A stretch of DNA of 64,000 bases from Erinaceus europaeus (lineage: Eukaryota; Chordata; Mammalia; Eulipotyphla; Erinaceidae), in the NCBI RefSeq assembly GCF_950295315.1, contig NC_080166.1, positions 103,199,693 to 103,263,692 on the forward strand, written 5' to 3'. How positions within the stretch are numbered: the first letter of the stretch is position 1; each line of letters starts with the position of its first letter. Of this stretch, positions 33,590-44,930 are shown in pieces. Made by a program: the position numbers and the translations under genes. The notes under the pieces are model-generated. The model saw nothing but the letters and a program-made list of their open reading frames with translations. It ran no database searches and was not told the DNA's origin.

Positions 33590-33857
33590 TTTTTTTTCAC
33601 TGAGGTTATCTGTGGACCTCAGTGCCTGTATGATTCTACTGATTCCAGCAGCCATTTTTCTTTCATTTATTTAGTCATTCACTCATTTTGATAGAGGGAG
33701 AGAGAGAGAGAAAGAATGAGGTGGGAGGGAAGAAGAGAGACAACTCAGCTATGCTCTGTTGTTTCACATCTCATGAAGCTTCTGGTGACACATTTCTAGG
33801 TCCTCAAGCCCAGTAGTGTGCAAACTCTACCAAGTGAAACACTAACTAGCCCCACAG
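33590..33857 (-). mobile_element. Older tRNA-derived SINE, minus strand
   Basis: The complement carries 'gaggacctagaaatgtgtca' in the B-box area, a purine-rich body (GA-rich at 33697-33745 on the + strand), and a 3' module whose + strand reads 'ctgaggttatctgtggacct'. That 3' module is also in the SINE at 34455-34735 ('gcaataaccctagagg'). Confidence 0.65.
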
Positions 33858-33888
33858 TTCACTTTAATATAAACATCTAAACTACAAA

Positions 33889-34235
33889 TTTTTGGATGGC
33901 ACTAGAGGGAATCCTATGGAGTTAAATAAACCAGGAAGAGAAGAATAAATACTGGAATCTCTCAGTCTCAAGAGAGATCTAAAAAACAAAGCAAAAGATA
34001 TTATAGACTGAATCCTCCAAGATATGTGCTCTATTGCAGTAGATTTGGGGACTCAGAAGAAGAACAGGAGGAGCAATAAGGATGAATTGGGAACAAAAGT
34101 TCTTGAGACCGGATGATTGTTTGGTGGATGGTGAAATTTATTGCTACCTATCTAAGAGAAATGAGAAAAGTAGACCTTTGTGACAATAATCCTGTAAACC
34201 AACATTTCCTCAATAAAGTGATGCTGACCTTCTAG
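33889..34235 (+). repeat. Old L1 ORF2 end and 3' UTR, + strand
   Basis: 'ttggatggcactagagggaa' and 'gttaaataaaccaggaagag' are decayed end-of-ORF2 sequence. The following 'gactgaatcctccaag', 'gatttggggactcagaag' and 'cctcaataaagtgatgctga' match the order of 60420-60650, an old 3' UTR type. Confidence 0.6.
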
Positions 34236-34454
34236 ATACAGTCACAAAATCACTTCATCTATTAAGTACCATAGTAAAAATGCATATTTTATCTCAAATG
34301 TATTGTTCCATTTCCAAATTCCTAGGCATTTTATTACTATTAAATTTAATATTACTTTCACTAAAAACTGATTTTATTTCTTTTTAATTTATACAATTAA
34401 CATAGTCAATAAAACTCATGGCTCATATAATGCATATGCCATACACCCTTGAAA

Positions 34455-34735
34455 ACAGTTGGTGTTAGGGCAGGGTGGTGGCACACCTGTTTATGTGTAA
34501 GGACCCATGGGCAAGAATCTGGGTTTGAGCCCCCCAGCTCCCCATCTGCAGAGGGAATGCTCAACAAGCCATGAAGCAGGTCTGCAGGTCCCTCTCTTTA
34601 TGTCTTCCCCTCTCTCCCCCTTCTCTCAATTTCTCTCTGTCCTATCCAAAAAAATAGAGAAAGTGGCCACCAATAGCAGTGGATTCATAATGCATGCACC
34701 AAAATTTTCAGCAATAACCCTAGAGGGAGAGGAGA
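34455..34735 (+). mobile_element. Older tRNA-derived SINE with extra 3' module, + strand
   Basis: A-box-like 'gggtggtggcacacctgttt' and B-box-like 'gggtttgagcccccc' are followed by 'agctccccatctgcagaggg', a CT-rich body, 'ctctgtcctatccaaaaaaa', and a 3' module 'caatagcagtggattcataa' with 'gcaataaccctagagg'. Confidence 0.85.
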
Positions 34736-35211
34736 ATGGATGACTATTCTATGTATTGTCTGTTTAGTTGAGATGTATAATACTGTCTGTTGTATACTTA
34801 CACTTAAAATACATCAATAGTAGGTATTATTTTTCACCATTAAATTTGTCACTTAATGAAACCTGAATTAATTTCTCTATGATTAGCAAAGGCCTGACAC
34901 AATATACTTTACCATTCATCAAATGTTACAGTGAATATACAATACAACTCTTAACTACCCTTTTAGCATCCAGAAATCTTAGTCCTTCATTAACTAATTT
35001 TACAATGTGAACAACTTTCTGGGCCTGATTTTTCATCTTTTTCTTAATTTAGAGACAGAGAAAATAGACATCACAATACCAATCTATCATCTATGAGTTC
35101 TACTAATGCAGACATGTCTCTCCCATTTGGTGTCAAGGCTCAGTCCCAAAGTCTTAGAAACAGTGAAGTGGGACAACTGTTTCCCAGTAGTAGATTTAGT
35201 TTACAGAATCT
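34736..35211. other. AT-rich spacer, nothing recognised
   Basis: I see no gene or repeat in this stretch. Confidence 0.45.
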
Positions 35212-36578
35212 TTTTTTTCTTTTTTTTTTAATTTATTTTTTATTTAAGAAAGGATAAATTAACAAAACCATAGGGTAAGAGGGGTACAACTCCACACAAT
35301 TGCCACCACCCAATCTCCATATCCCATCCCCTCCACTGATAGCTTTCCCATTCTCTCTCTATCCCTCTGGGAGCATGGACCCAGGGTCACTGCGGGTTGC
35401 AGAAGGTGGAAGGTCTGGCTTCTGTAATTGCTTCCCCGCTGAACATGGGCGTTGACTGGTCGGTCCATACTCCCAGTCTGCCTCTCTCTTTCCCTAGTAA
35501 GGTGTGTCTCTGGGGAAGCTGAGCTCCAGGACACATTGGTGGGGTCTTCAATCCAGGGAAGCCTAGCCAGCATCCTGGTGGCATCTGGAACCTGGTGATT
35601 GAAAAGAGAGTCAACATACGAAGCCAAACAATTTGTTGAGCAATCATGGATCCCAAGCTTGGAATAGTGGAGAGGAAGTGTTAGGGAGGTACTCACTGCA
35701 AACTCTAGTGTACTTCTGCTTTCAGGTATATATTTTGCAGTAGTTTATGGATATGTGTGCACATAAGCTCTCTCTCACAGAAACTGGTGTATATCTAGGT
35801 TAGGGGACTTTGCTAGAAAGTGAACCACCTGAGATGAAATTAGAGTGTACTATAAAAGGAAAGGTCTCACCCGAGTAATGAAGCTGAGGGTTGTCATTCC
35901 ACACGTGAAGTCTCCGGACACAGTCCAAGGTGAAGCATGTTGAGGTGGCAATCGTTGCGTTGCTTAGGTTGTGATCGGCGGATGCAATATTATTTGGTTT
36001 GGATTGGGAGATGCATACGGGAAAGTGGGCCCTATCCAAGGGTTCCAGGAATGGGAGAAGTAGGCGCTGTATAGTGGAGATGTGAGGTTCCTGCTGTCTT
36101 AGGGTTCAAAAAGACAATCGATAGTTAATATTATCATCACATTATTTGTTAATTGGGTTAACTTTGAAAAGTCCCTTTGTTATGGTTTGCTGTACAGTAT
36201 CCAGTATCTTGTATATAGCTGTGCTATTGGATGCTTTTAATCTACTTGGTCTAGGCTTTTGAGAGAGTCCGCATATCAAATGCATAGCCTATATATTAAA
36301 AAGATTCAGTTTGTCTTTTGAGAAACTTTGAGACATACAATTGATTTCCCCCCTCTCATATTAATTAACTACTGATTTATATGTCTACATTTTGCTAGGA
36401 GTGTACATAAACACCATTCCCACCACCAAAGGACTGTGACCCATCCCTCCCACCCACTCCTACCCCCCACTGGCCCAGGAAGCTGCATGTCTACCCCTCA
36501 CCACTGGGTTTTTACTTTGTTGCCCTACTTACAATTTGATCAGGTCCTGCTTTTAGTTTCCCTTTCAGATCTTCTTAG

Positions 36579-39500
36579 TCAGCTTCTGTTGATGAGTGGG
36601 ATCATCCCATACTCATCTTTATCTTTCTGACTTAGTTCACTTAACATAATTCCTTCTAGCTCTGTCCAAGATTGGTCAGAGAAGGTGGGTTCATTGTTTT
36701 TGATAGCTGCATAGTATTCCATTGTGTATATATACCACAGCTTTCTCAGTCACTCATCTGTTGTTGGGCACCTGGGTTGCTTCCAGGTTTTGGCTATTAT
36801 GAATTGTGCTGCTATGAACATAGAAGTACACACCTCTTTTTGGTTGGGTGTTATGGAGTCCTTGGGGTATAATGCCAGGAGAGGAATTACTGGATCATAT
36901 GGAAGGTCCATGTCTAGCCTTCTGAGATTTTTCCAGACTGCTCTCCACAGAGGCTGTACCAGTTTACATTCCCACCAGCAATGTAAAAGGGTTCCTCTGT
37001 CCCCACATCCTCTCCAGGATTTGTTGCTGCTGTCCTTTTTGATGTATGCCACTCATACAGGAGTGAGGTGGTATCTTAGTGTTTTCTTAATTTGCATTTC
37101 TCTGACAATCAGTGACCTAGAGCAGTTTTTCATATGTTTGGTAGCCTTTTGGATCTCCTCTGAGGTGAATGTTTTGTTCATTTCCTCAGCCTATTTTTGG
37201 ATGGGGTCATTTGCTTTTTTGCGGCTAAGTTTGCTGAGCTCTTTATATATTTTGGTGATTAGTTTCTTGTCTGATGTCTGGCATGTAAAGATCTTCTCCC
37301 ATTCTGTGAGGGGTCTCTCTGTTTGTTTAATAGTTTCTTTGGATGTGTAGAAGCTTTTCAATGTGATGTAGTCCCATTGGTTTGTTTCTGCTTTAGTCTT
37401 CCTTGCAATTGGGTTTGATTCATCAAAGATGTCCTTGAGGTATATGTGGGAAAGTGTTTTACCAATGTTTTCCTCTAAATATTTGATTGTTTCTGGTCTG
37501 ACATATATGTCTTTGATCCATTTGGAGTTGATTTTTGTTTCTGGTGAGATAAAGTGGTTCAATTTCATTCTTCTGCATGTTTCAACCCAGTTTTCCTAGC
37601 ACCATTTATTGAAGAGAGCCTCCTTTTTCCATTTAATCCTTTGGGCCCCCTTATCAAAGATTAGATGCACATAGGTTTTGGGATTTACTTTGGGCTTTCA
37701 ATTCTGTTCCACTGGTCTGTGTGCCTACTTTTGTTCCAGTACCATGCTGTTTTGATGATGATGGCTTTATAATATAGATTAAGGTCTGGGAGTGTGATGC
37801 CTCCATTTCTGCTTCTTTTCCTTAAGATGGTTTTCACAATTCTAGGTGTTTTCAGGTTCCAGATAAATGATTGTAGTATTTGTTCTATTCGCTTAAAGAA
37901 GCTTGGTGGAACTTTGATGGGTATTGCATTAAATTTGTATATGGCTCTGGGGAGAATATTCATTTTGATGATATTTGTTCTTCCAATCCATGAGCATGGG
38001 ATATATTTCCATTTCTTGGTATCAGTTTCTATCTCCTTGAGTAGCGACTCATAGTTTTCAATATACAAGTCTTTCACTTCTTTGGTCAACTTTATTCCTA
38101 GGTATTTGATTGATTTTGCTGAAACAGTAAATGGGAGTGATTTCTGGATGTCTTCTTCTTCAGATTTAGTGTTTGCATAAAGAAATGCCACTGATTTTTG
38201 TACATTGATTTTGTAGCCTGATACCTTGCTATATTGCCTAATAACTTCCAGTAATTTTCTACTGGATTCTTTAGGTCTTTCTATGTATACTATCATATCA
38301 TCTGCAAATAGTGAGAGCTTGACTTCTTCCCTTCCAATCTGTATCCCTTTGATTTCTTTCTCTTGCCTGATTGCTATGGCAAGAACTTCCAATACTATGT
38401 TGAAGAGTAACAGTGACAGTGGACAGCCCTGTCTAGTCCCTGATCTGAGGGGGAATGCTTTCAGCTTCTGTCCATTGAGTATGATGTTGGCTGTAGGTTT
38501 GCTATATATAGACTCCACTATCTTGAGGAATTTCCCATCTATTCCCATTTTTTGTAGAGTTTTGAGCATGAATGGGTGTTGGATTTTGTCAAAGGCTTTC
38601 TCTGCGTCTATTGAGATAATCATGTGGTTTTTGGCTTTGCTTTTATTGATGTGGTGAATGACACTGACTTACGGATGTTGAACCAGCCTTGCATTCCTGG
38701 GATGATTCCCACTTGGTCATGATGAACAATCTTTTTGATGTGTTGCTGTATCCGGTTGGCCAAGATCTTGTTTAATATTTTGGCATCTATCTTCATCAGA
38801 GATATTGGTCTGTAGTTTTCCTTTTTTGTTCTGGCCCTATCAGCTTTTGGTATCAGGGTGATGTTGGCTTCATAAAAGGTGGAAGGGAGTATTCCTGTTT
38901 CTTCAATCTTATGGAATAGCTTAAGAAGTATGGGTATTAACTGTTTCCTGAAAATTTTGTAGAATTCATTTGTGAAGCCATCTGGTCCAGGACTTTTGTT
39001 GTTGGGGAGATTCTTAATAACGGTTTCAATTTCATTGTCTGTGATTGGTGTATTTAGATTTTGTAGTTCTTCTTGGTTCAGTTTTGGAAGTGCATACGTT
39101 TCTAGGAATTGTTCCATTTCTTCCAGATTCTCTAGCTTGGTGGCATATAGTTCTTTATAGGAGTTTCGCAGGATTCTCTGGATTTCTGTGGTGTCAGTTG
39201 TGATATCTCCTGCATCGTTTACAATTCTATTAATTTGAGTCTTCTCTCTTTTTTGTTTGGTGAGTCTGGCTAGGGGTTTGTCAATTTTGTTTACTCTTTA
39301 AAAGAACCAACATTTGGCTTCATTGATTTTTTGTATGGTTCTTTTATTTTCGATGTTGTTTATTTCTGCTCTAACTTTAGTGATTTCTGTCCTTCTGGTT
39401 GCTTTAGGGTTCCTTTGTTCCTCTTCCTCTAAGTCCTTGAGGTGTGCAGTAAGGTCTTTCATTTGAGCTTCTTCTTGGTGTTTAATATGTGATTGTATGG

Positions 39501-40402
39501 CTTTAAGATTCCCTCTCAGTACTGCTTTAGCTGTGTCCCAAATATTTTGATAGGTTGTGTCTTCATTTTCATTAGTTTCCAGGAACATTTGAATTTCCTG
39601 TTTGAGTGAGTCTCTGACCCAGTGGTTCTTAAGGAGCATGTTGTTTAGTTTCCAAATTCTATGTCTTTTAATAATTTTCCGTTTGTTGTTAAATGTTAGT
39701 TTTACTCCACTGTGATCTGAGAACATACTTGGGATGATTTCAATGCTCTTGAATTAATTTATTGATGCTATCTTTGTGGCCTAACATGTGGTCTATCCTT
39801 GAGTATATGTTATGTGGATTTGAAAAGAAGGTGTATTCCAGTTTCTTGGGGTGGAGGAGTCTGAAAATGTCCAAGAGGTCTAGTCTGTCAATCTCTTCAT
39901 TCAATTCTCTTGTATCTTTATTGGTTCTCTGATTTGTTGATCTGTCTAAGTGTGAGAGTGGGGTATTGAAGTCTCCCACTATTATTGTATTACTATTGAT
40001 GTATTTTTTAAATTCTTTCAGTAGATGCTTAATGTATTTAGATGGTCCCTCGTTGGGTGCATAGATGTTAATAATTGTTAAGTTTTCTTGGCTGATTGAT
40101 CCTCTAATCATTATGTAATGTCCTTGCCTATCTTTTATTACTTTATTTAATTTAAAATCTATCATGTCTGAGATGAGAATGGCTGTTCCAGCCCTTTTTT
40201 GTGGACCGTTAGCCTGTGTGATTGTTTTCCATCCTTTCACTTTAAGTCTGTGTTTATCTTGTTGTGACAGATGGGATTCTTGCAAGCAGCATATGGTTGG
40301 GTTATGTTTTCTGATCCATCCCCCCACCCTGTGCCTTTTGATGGGTGAGTTTAAGCCATTGACATTTATTGATATTATGGATTTAATGTATTGTAGTGCC
40401 AT
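36579..40402 (-). pseudogene. L1 D ORF2, full-length, few lesions
   Basis: The start complement is at 40400-40402 and the stop complement at 36579-36581. The span of 3824 bp is about 1275 codons, the usual L1 ORF2 size, but not a multiple of three. The endonuclease part (39740-40402) shows 'LQESHL', '[11 protein letters not shown]' and 'RIDHMLG'. The RT part (37685-39117) shows '[20 protein letters not shown]', '[14 protein letters not shown]', '[20 protein letters not shown]' and the '[13 protein letters not shown]' catalytic motif. The C-terminal part (36750-37052) shows '[16 protein letters not shown]'. Frameshifts or stops fall near 39730, 39290, 38620, 37685, 37190 and 37050. Confidence 0.92.
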
Positions 40403-40462
40403 TGTTCTAAAAAACAATTTGTTTACTCTGATATACTGCAAGTATTATAGTGATGTTCTTGT

Positions 40463-41382
40463 TTATAAGAGGTCTTTTAGTACCTCTTTCAGGGCCGGCT
40501 TGGCGATGGTTTCCTCCTTTAACTGTTGTTTTTCTAAGAAGGTTTTGATCCCTCCATCTAGCTTGAATGAAAGTCTAGCAGGATATATTATCCTTGGTTG
40601 AAACCCTTTTTCATTCAGGGCTCGATAGATATCTTGCCACTCCCTTCTGGCTTTTAGAGTTTGAGTGGAGAAGTCTGAAGATAATATTATGGGTTTTCCC
40701 TTGTATGTGACTTTTTGTTTTCCTCTTGCAGCCTTTAGGATCCTTTCTTTATCCTTACTTCTCATTGTGACTATGATGTGTCTTGGTGTTTTCAGGTCTG
40801 GGTTGATTCTGTTGGTACTCTCTGGGCCTCTTGAACCTTGATATCCTTTCTGTTATTCAGGTCTGGGAAGTTTTCTTGTATTATTTTCTCTAGAATGTTT
40901 GCTTCCCTTTCCTCTCTTTCTTCCTCTGGCAGGCCAATTATACGAATGTTACTTCTTTTGAGATCATCACATATGTCTCTGTTGTTGTTTTCAGTGTCTC
41001 TCAATCTCTTTTTAAGCTCTTTCACCTCTTTCTTAGTTTTCTCTAACTCATCCTCTGTCTGACTAATTCTGTTTTCTGCTTCTGTTAGTCTGCTTTCCCT
41101 TGCCTCAGCTTCTTTCTTCATTACAGCTATTTCAGCTTTCAGTTCTCTAATTGCCTCAAGATAATCAGTATTTTCCTTGGGGGTCTCAACTGTTGTTTCC
41201 CTAATACTGCCATTCCTTTCCTCCAATGTTGTTTTCATTTCTGTGATTAATAAGTTTATTATTGCTTGCATACTTTTCTTATCTATGGTTACTTCTGACT
41301 GATTTGTAGTTTCTTCTGGGCTCTTGTCTTCATTCATTGGAGTACTTCATTCATCAGTTTTATTTGTTTTTAATCTACCCAT
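40463..41382 (-). pseudogene. L1 D ORF1, full-length with two lesions
   Basis: The ATG complement is at 41380-41382, but the frame stops after about eleven codons. The main frame resumes at 41337 and runs 181 codons through the coiled coil ('ELEKTKKEVKELKKRLRD') and RRM part ('IRIIGLPEEEREE'). It is interrupted near 40792, where 'RVPTESTQT' marks the shift. The last 100 codons (40463-40765) hold the C-terminal domain with 'RREWQDIYRALNEKGFQPR' and end at the normal ORF1 stop, 60 bases before ORF2. Trimeric ORF1 would coat the L1 RNA, but this copy cannot make it. Confidence 0.9.
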
Positions 41383-42229
41383 TTTTTTTTTATTTATGTG
41401 TTTCTCTCTCTTTTTTTTATGCTCTGTTGTTCCTCAGTTGTTGTGTCTTGAGTACAAGTAACACTGTACTAAATACCTTTATGACAATTGCACTCACCAA
41501 CCTCCGGACTTACAGTAGCAACTGAAGTAAGTATTGAAGTAGTTTAATCGTTACCAGTTAGCCAAACAATTTCTCCAGTCTGTGAAAAAATAGTAACCAA
41601 ATCCCAGTGAAGAAAGAGAAGACAAAGAGAGGATAGCAAGAATAGGCAGTTATGCAAACCTACTATCCAGTGTATATTCTAGGGGTAACAAGAGGGGAAA
41701 GGGAACTAGAGCAGAGATACACACATAGAGAGTCCACTCTGAGTCAGATTTCTTCCCCAAAGTAATTCACAAATTCAGAAAGGCAAAAAAGAAAGAAGTG
41801 TATGACAAGATTAAAAAGAGAGAGAGAGAGAGACAAGAGAGAGAAAAGGGAGAAGATAAGAAAAAGAGTTGTAATTAAAGAGCAGTGCAAGGAAATTCCC
41901 AAATGTGTATCAGTGAATTAAAAAAAAAAAAAAACCCTGTTTGGTGGTATGGAGTATCCTGTTAGGAGCTGATCCCCAGGGACTGCTTATGGGTGGGGGG
42001 CGGGAAGGATGTATGTTTGAAAATTAAAAGGAAGAAAAAAGAATTTTTTAACCCTACTCTAATTCTTAACCCAAGTTAAGTTATAGTCACCTCCTTGGTG
42101 TCACTGCTATGGTCCCTTATTGGCTGGCCTGCTAAAGGCAGAAAATCCTATTGTTTCCACAAGATGTGTCCGGAGCTCAGTGGCTAGCAGCTTCTCAGTC
42201 CGCCATCTTCAGGGAAACCCCCCCCTCCA
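41383..42229 (-). promoter_or_regulatory. L1 D 5' UTR, proximal copy
   Basis: This is the noncoding leader, with an (AG)n tract (41818-41850) and an A14 run near 41921. Its far end, 42053-42212, has a second version at 42527-42675. Related to the L1 B leader at 19907-21165. Confidence 0.8.
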
Positions 42230-42526
42230 GACTTTTTTAAAGGATTTCCCGAAAATGAAAACTAGCTCCAAGTCCTTTGATCCAATGAGAGCTATACTCA
42301 AGAAGTCTTTGGATCCACCCTCAGGATCGCGGTGGTCCCTGGAGACTCCCAAGAGAAAGCCCGAGCTAAAGTGCTCTCTCCGGGTCCTCTGCCCGCAGCC
42401 CAGCAGCGCTCTGCAACTGGTGGAGGCGCCGCCTTCCTGGGCAGAGGACAATGCCCGGCACACTCGCCTTGCTCAGCGCCGCCTGGGAAGTCTGGAGCAT
42501 CCTGCCCGCTAGTCCGTGCCACCTTT
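42230..42526. other. CpG-rich segment between two L1 5' UTR copies
   Basis: About 300 bp, strongly richer in GC and CpG than the rest of the window, for example 'ggaggcgccgccttcctgg' and 'cagcgccgcctgggaag'. It has no match elsewhere here that I can see. On the + strand a frame is open across it from 42120 to 42512. Part of that frame is leader complement, so it is not convincing as a gene. It could be captured host CpG-island or exon sequence, or a native part of this L1 subfamily's promoter. Confidence 0.6.
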
Positions 42527-42685
42527 ACTCTAATTCTTAACCCAAATTAAATTATAATCACCTCTTTGGTGTCACCCCTTATTGACAGGCCTGCTAAAGG
42601 CAGAAAATCCTACCGTTTCCAGAAGAAGTGATCAGAGAACACACTGTTACCAGCTTCTCAGTCCGCCATCTTCCCCTCCCTCCAT
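42527..42685 (-). promoter_or_regulatory. L1 5' UTR, distal copy
   Basis: The segments 'actctaattcttaacccaaa', 'cacctctttggtgtcacccc', 'cctgctaaaggcagaaaatc' and 'cttctcagtccgccatcttc' repeat 42055-42212 with moderate divergence. It ends in 'cccctccctcca', whose complement would be an L1 5' start. Confidence 0.8.
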
Positions 42686-42689
42686 GTCC

Positions 42690-42851
42690 CTACATTTTTT
42701 CTCTTCTTGGTCTGGGTCCTGTAGGAGCTGGAGTTCAGAGCCCTCTAGTCCTCTTCCCCCTGATTCCTTTCCCTCTGGGAATATGGACCAAAATTCTTTT
42801 TGGGGTGCAGAAGGTGGAAGTTCTGGTTTCTGTAATTTGTAAGCCTATTTT
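42690..42851 (-). repeat. Old L1 3' UTR fragment, minus strand
   Basis: 'cctctgggaatatggaccaa' and 'ggggtgcagaaggtggaagt' and 'ctggtttctgtaattt' match the complement of the common L1 3' UTR (compare 5050-5120). Confidence 0.7.
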
Positions 42852-43145
42852 TTCTTTTTCCTCAATCCACTGCTCCTGGAGGCCATTTCATCACTTTTTA
42901 TGGCCCTTGCTGTTATTATTATTGTTATTATTGTTGGATAGGACAGAGAGAAATTGAGAGAGGAGGGGAAGATGAAGAGGGGGAGAGAAAGACAGACACC
43001 TGCAGACCTGCTTTACCACTTGTGAAGCGACCCGACCCCCCTGCAGGTAGAGAGCTGGAGGCTTGAACCTGGAGCCTTATGCTGGTCCTTGTTCTTTGCA
43101 CCATGTGTGCTTAACCTACTGTGCTACTGCTACTTCCCAGCCCCC
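42852..43145 (-). mobile_element. tRNA-derived SINE, minus strand, with TSD
   Basis: This carries the '...ttggataggacagagagaaa' body, the 'cacctgcagacctgctttac' core, the B-box complement 'ggcttgaacctgg' and the A-box complement 'cttaacctactgtgctac'. It also has the extra 3' module ('ccactgctcctggaggccat'). The flanks 'taagcctattttt' (42840-42852) and 'taagcctactttt' (43147-43159) form a TSD with one mismatch. Confidence 0.88.
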
Positions 43146-43171
43146 ATAAGCCTACTTTTCTAAAGACAAAA

Positions 43172-43308
43172 GATTTATGTATTATGTATTTGTTTATTTA
43201 TAATAGAGGGAAAGAGAGGAGGTGGAGAGAAGCAAGGACAAAACATGGGAACTCATGCTTGAGAATTCAGTGCTATATTGACAGCACCACTTCACAGACC
43301 ACATTTAA
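43172..43308 (-). mobile_element. Old SINE (second family), minus strand
   Basis: A (ttta)-rich start is followed by 'gagggaaagagaggaggtgg' and a tRNA-like end with the B-box complement near 'gggaactcatgcttgagaat' and 'gctatattgacagcaccac'. Confidence 0.55.
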
Positions 43309-43332
43309 ACTTAGTTTAAGAATATCACCCCA

Positions 43333-44930
43333 TGCAAACACTAAATCTGAAGAAGAAGACATCCAGAAATCACTCCCACTTACTGTTTCAGCAAAATCAA
43401 TCAAATACTTGGAATAAAGTTGACCAAAGAAATGAAAGACTTGTATACTGAAAACTATGAGTCGCTACTCAAGGAGATAGAAACTGATACCAAGAAATGG
43501 AAATATATCCCATGCTCATGGATTGGAAGAATAAATATCATCAGAATGAATATTCTCCCCAGAGCCATATACAAATTTAATGCAATACCCATCAAAGTTC
43601 CACCAAGCTTCTTTAAGAGAATAGAACAAACACTACAATCATTTATCTGGAACCTGAAAACACCTAGAATTGCCAAAACCATCTTAAGGAAAAGAAACAG
43701 AAATTGAGGCATCACACTCCCAGACCTTAAACTATATTATAAAGCCATCATCATCAAAACAGCATGGTACTGGAACAAAAATAGGCACACAGACCAGTGG
43801 AACAGAATTGAAAGCCCAGAAGTAAATCCCAAAACCTATGGGCATCTAATCTTTGATAAGGGGGCCCAAAGGATTAAATGGAAAAAGGAGGCTTTCATCA
43901 ATAAATGGTGCTGGGAAACTGGGTTGAAACATGCAGAAGAATGAAATTGAACCACTTTATCTCACCAGAAACAAAAATCAACTCCAAATGGATCAAAGAC
44001 CTAGATGTCAGACCAGAAACAATCAAATACTTAGAGGAAAACATTGGTAAAACACTTTCCCACATATACCTCGAGGACATCCTTGATGAATCAAACCCAA
44101 TTGCAAGGAAGACTAAAGCAGAAACAAACCAATGGGACTACATCACATTGAAAAGCTTCTGCACATCCAAAGAAACTATTAAACAAACAGAGAGACCCCT
44201 CACAGAATGGGAGAAGATCTTCACATGCCAGACATCAGACAAGAAACTAATCACCAAAATATATAAAGAGCTCAGCAAACTTAGCCGCAAAAAAGCAAAT
44301 GACCCCATCCAAAAATGGGCAGAGGAAATGAACAAAACATTCACCACAGAGGAGACCCTAAAGGCTAAAAAACATATGAAAAACTGCTCTAGGTCACTGA
44401 TTGTCAGAGAAATGCAAATTAAGACAACACTAAGATACCACCTCTCTCCTGTAAGAATGGCATACATCAAAAAGGACAGCAGCAACAAATCCTGGAGAGG
44501 ATGTGGGGACAGAGGAAACCTTTTACATTGCTGGTGGGAATGTAAATTGGTACAGCCTCTGTGGAGAGCAGTCTGGAAAAATCTCAGAAGGCTACACATG
44601 GACCTTCCATATGACCCAGTAATTCCTCTCCTGGGGTTATACCCCAAGGACTCCATAACATCCAACCAAAAAGAGGTGAGTACTCCTATGTTCATAGCAG
44701 CACAATTTATAATAGCTAAAACCTGGAAGCAACCCAGGTGCCCAACAACAGATGAGTGACTGAGAAAGCTGTGGTATATATACACAATGGAATACTATGC
44801 AGCTATCAAAAACAATGAACCCACCTTCTCTGACCCATCTTGGACAGAGCTAGAAGGAATTATGTTAAGTGAACTAAGTCAGAAAGATAAAGATGAGTAT
44901 GGGATGATCCCACTCATCAACAGAAGCTGA
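43333..44930 (+). pseudogene. L1 E ORF2 C-terminal third
   Basis: This begins at the '[15 protein letters not shown]' region after the RT motifs and continues through '[19 protein letters not shown]' (about 43835-43890). A 284-codon open frame follows (43905-44759). It contains the C-terminal '[16 protein letters not shown]' Cys/His region and ends with '[11 protein letters not shown]' at a premature stop. The remaining '[12 protein letters not shown]' end is in frame after the stop. Catalytic RT residues are absent because of 5' truncation. Confidence 0.9.

Larger units (their letters stand above)
35212..42685 (-). mobile_element. L1 D, near-full-length, minus strand, duplicated 5' UTR module
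   Basis: The order on the + strand is a T-rich tail complement (35212-35246), the 3' UTR (to 36578), ORF2 (36579-40402), ORF1 (40463-41382) and the leader (41383-42229). A CpG-rich non-L1 segment follows (42230-42526), then a second copy of the leader's 5' end (42527-42685). It is the best preserved L1 of the window, with ORF2 close to the normal length. Both leader copies end in 'cttctcagtccgccatcttc', whose complement is an L1 5' start with a YY1-like 'agatggc' site. I could not identify a TSD. Confidence 0.92.

Noticed and set aside
35259..35696. Recurring 'MSTSLTLPLHYSKLGIHDCS' type frames (also 3828, 45813, 63507)
   Set aside because: They lie in the L1 3' UTR on the element strand, differ in frame breaks between copies, and have no codon-level conservation that I can judge by eye. 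The repetition is explained by the repeat itself.
42120..42512. 130-codon frame across the CpG-rich segment
   Set aside because: It begins in the complement of the L1 leader and has no recognisable domain. High GC lowers stop frequency. I kept the segment as a finding but not as a gene.
43905..44759. 284-codon open frame as a candidate host gene
   Set aside because: It is the ORF2 C-terminal region of an L1, recognisable by the '[16 protein letters not shown]' motif and by its equivalents elsewhere in the window.
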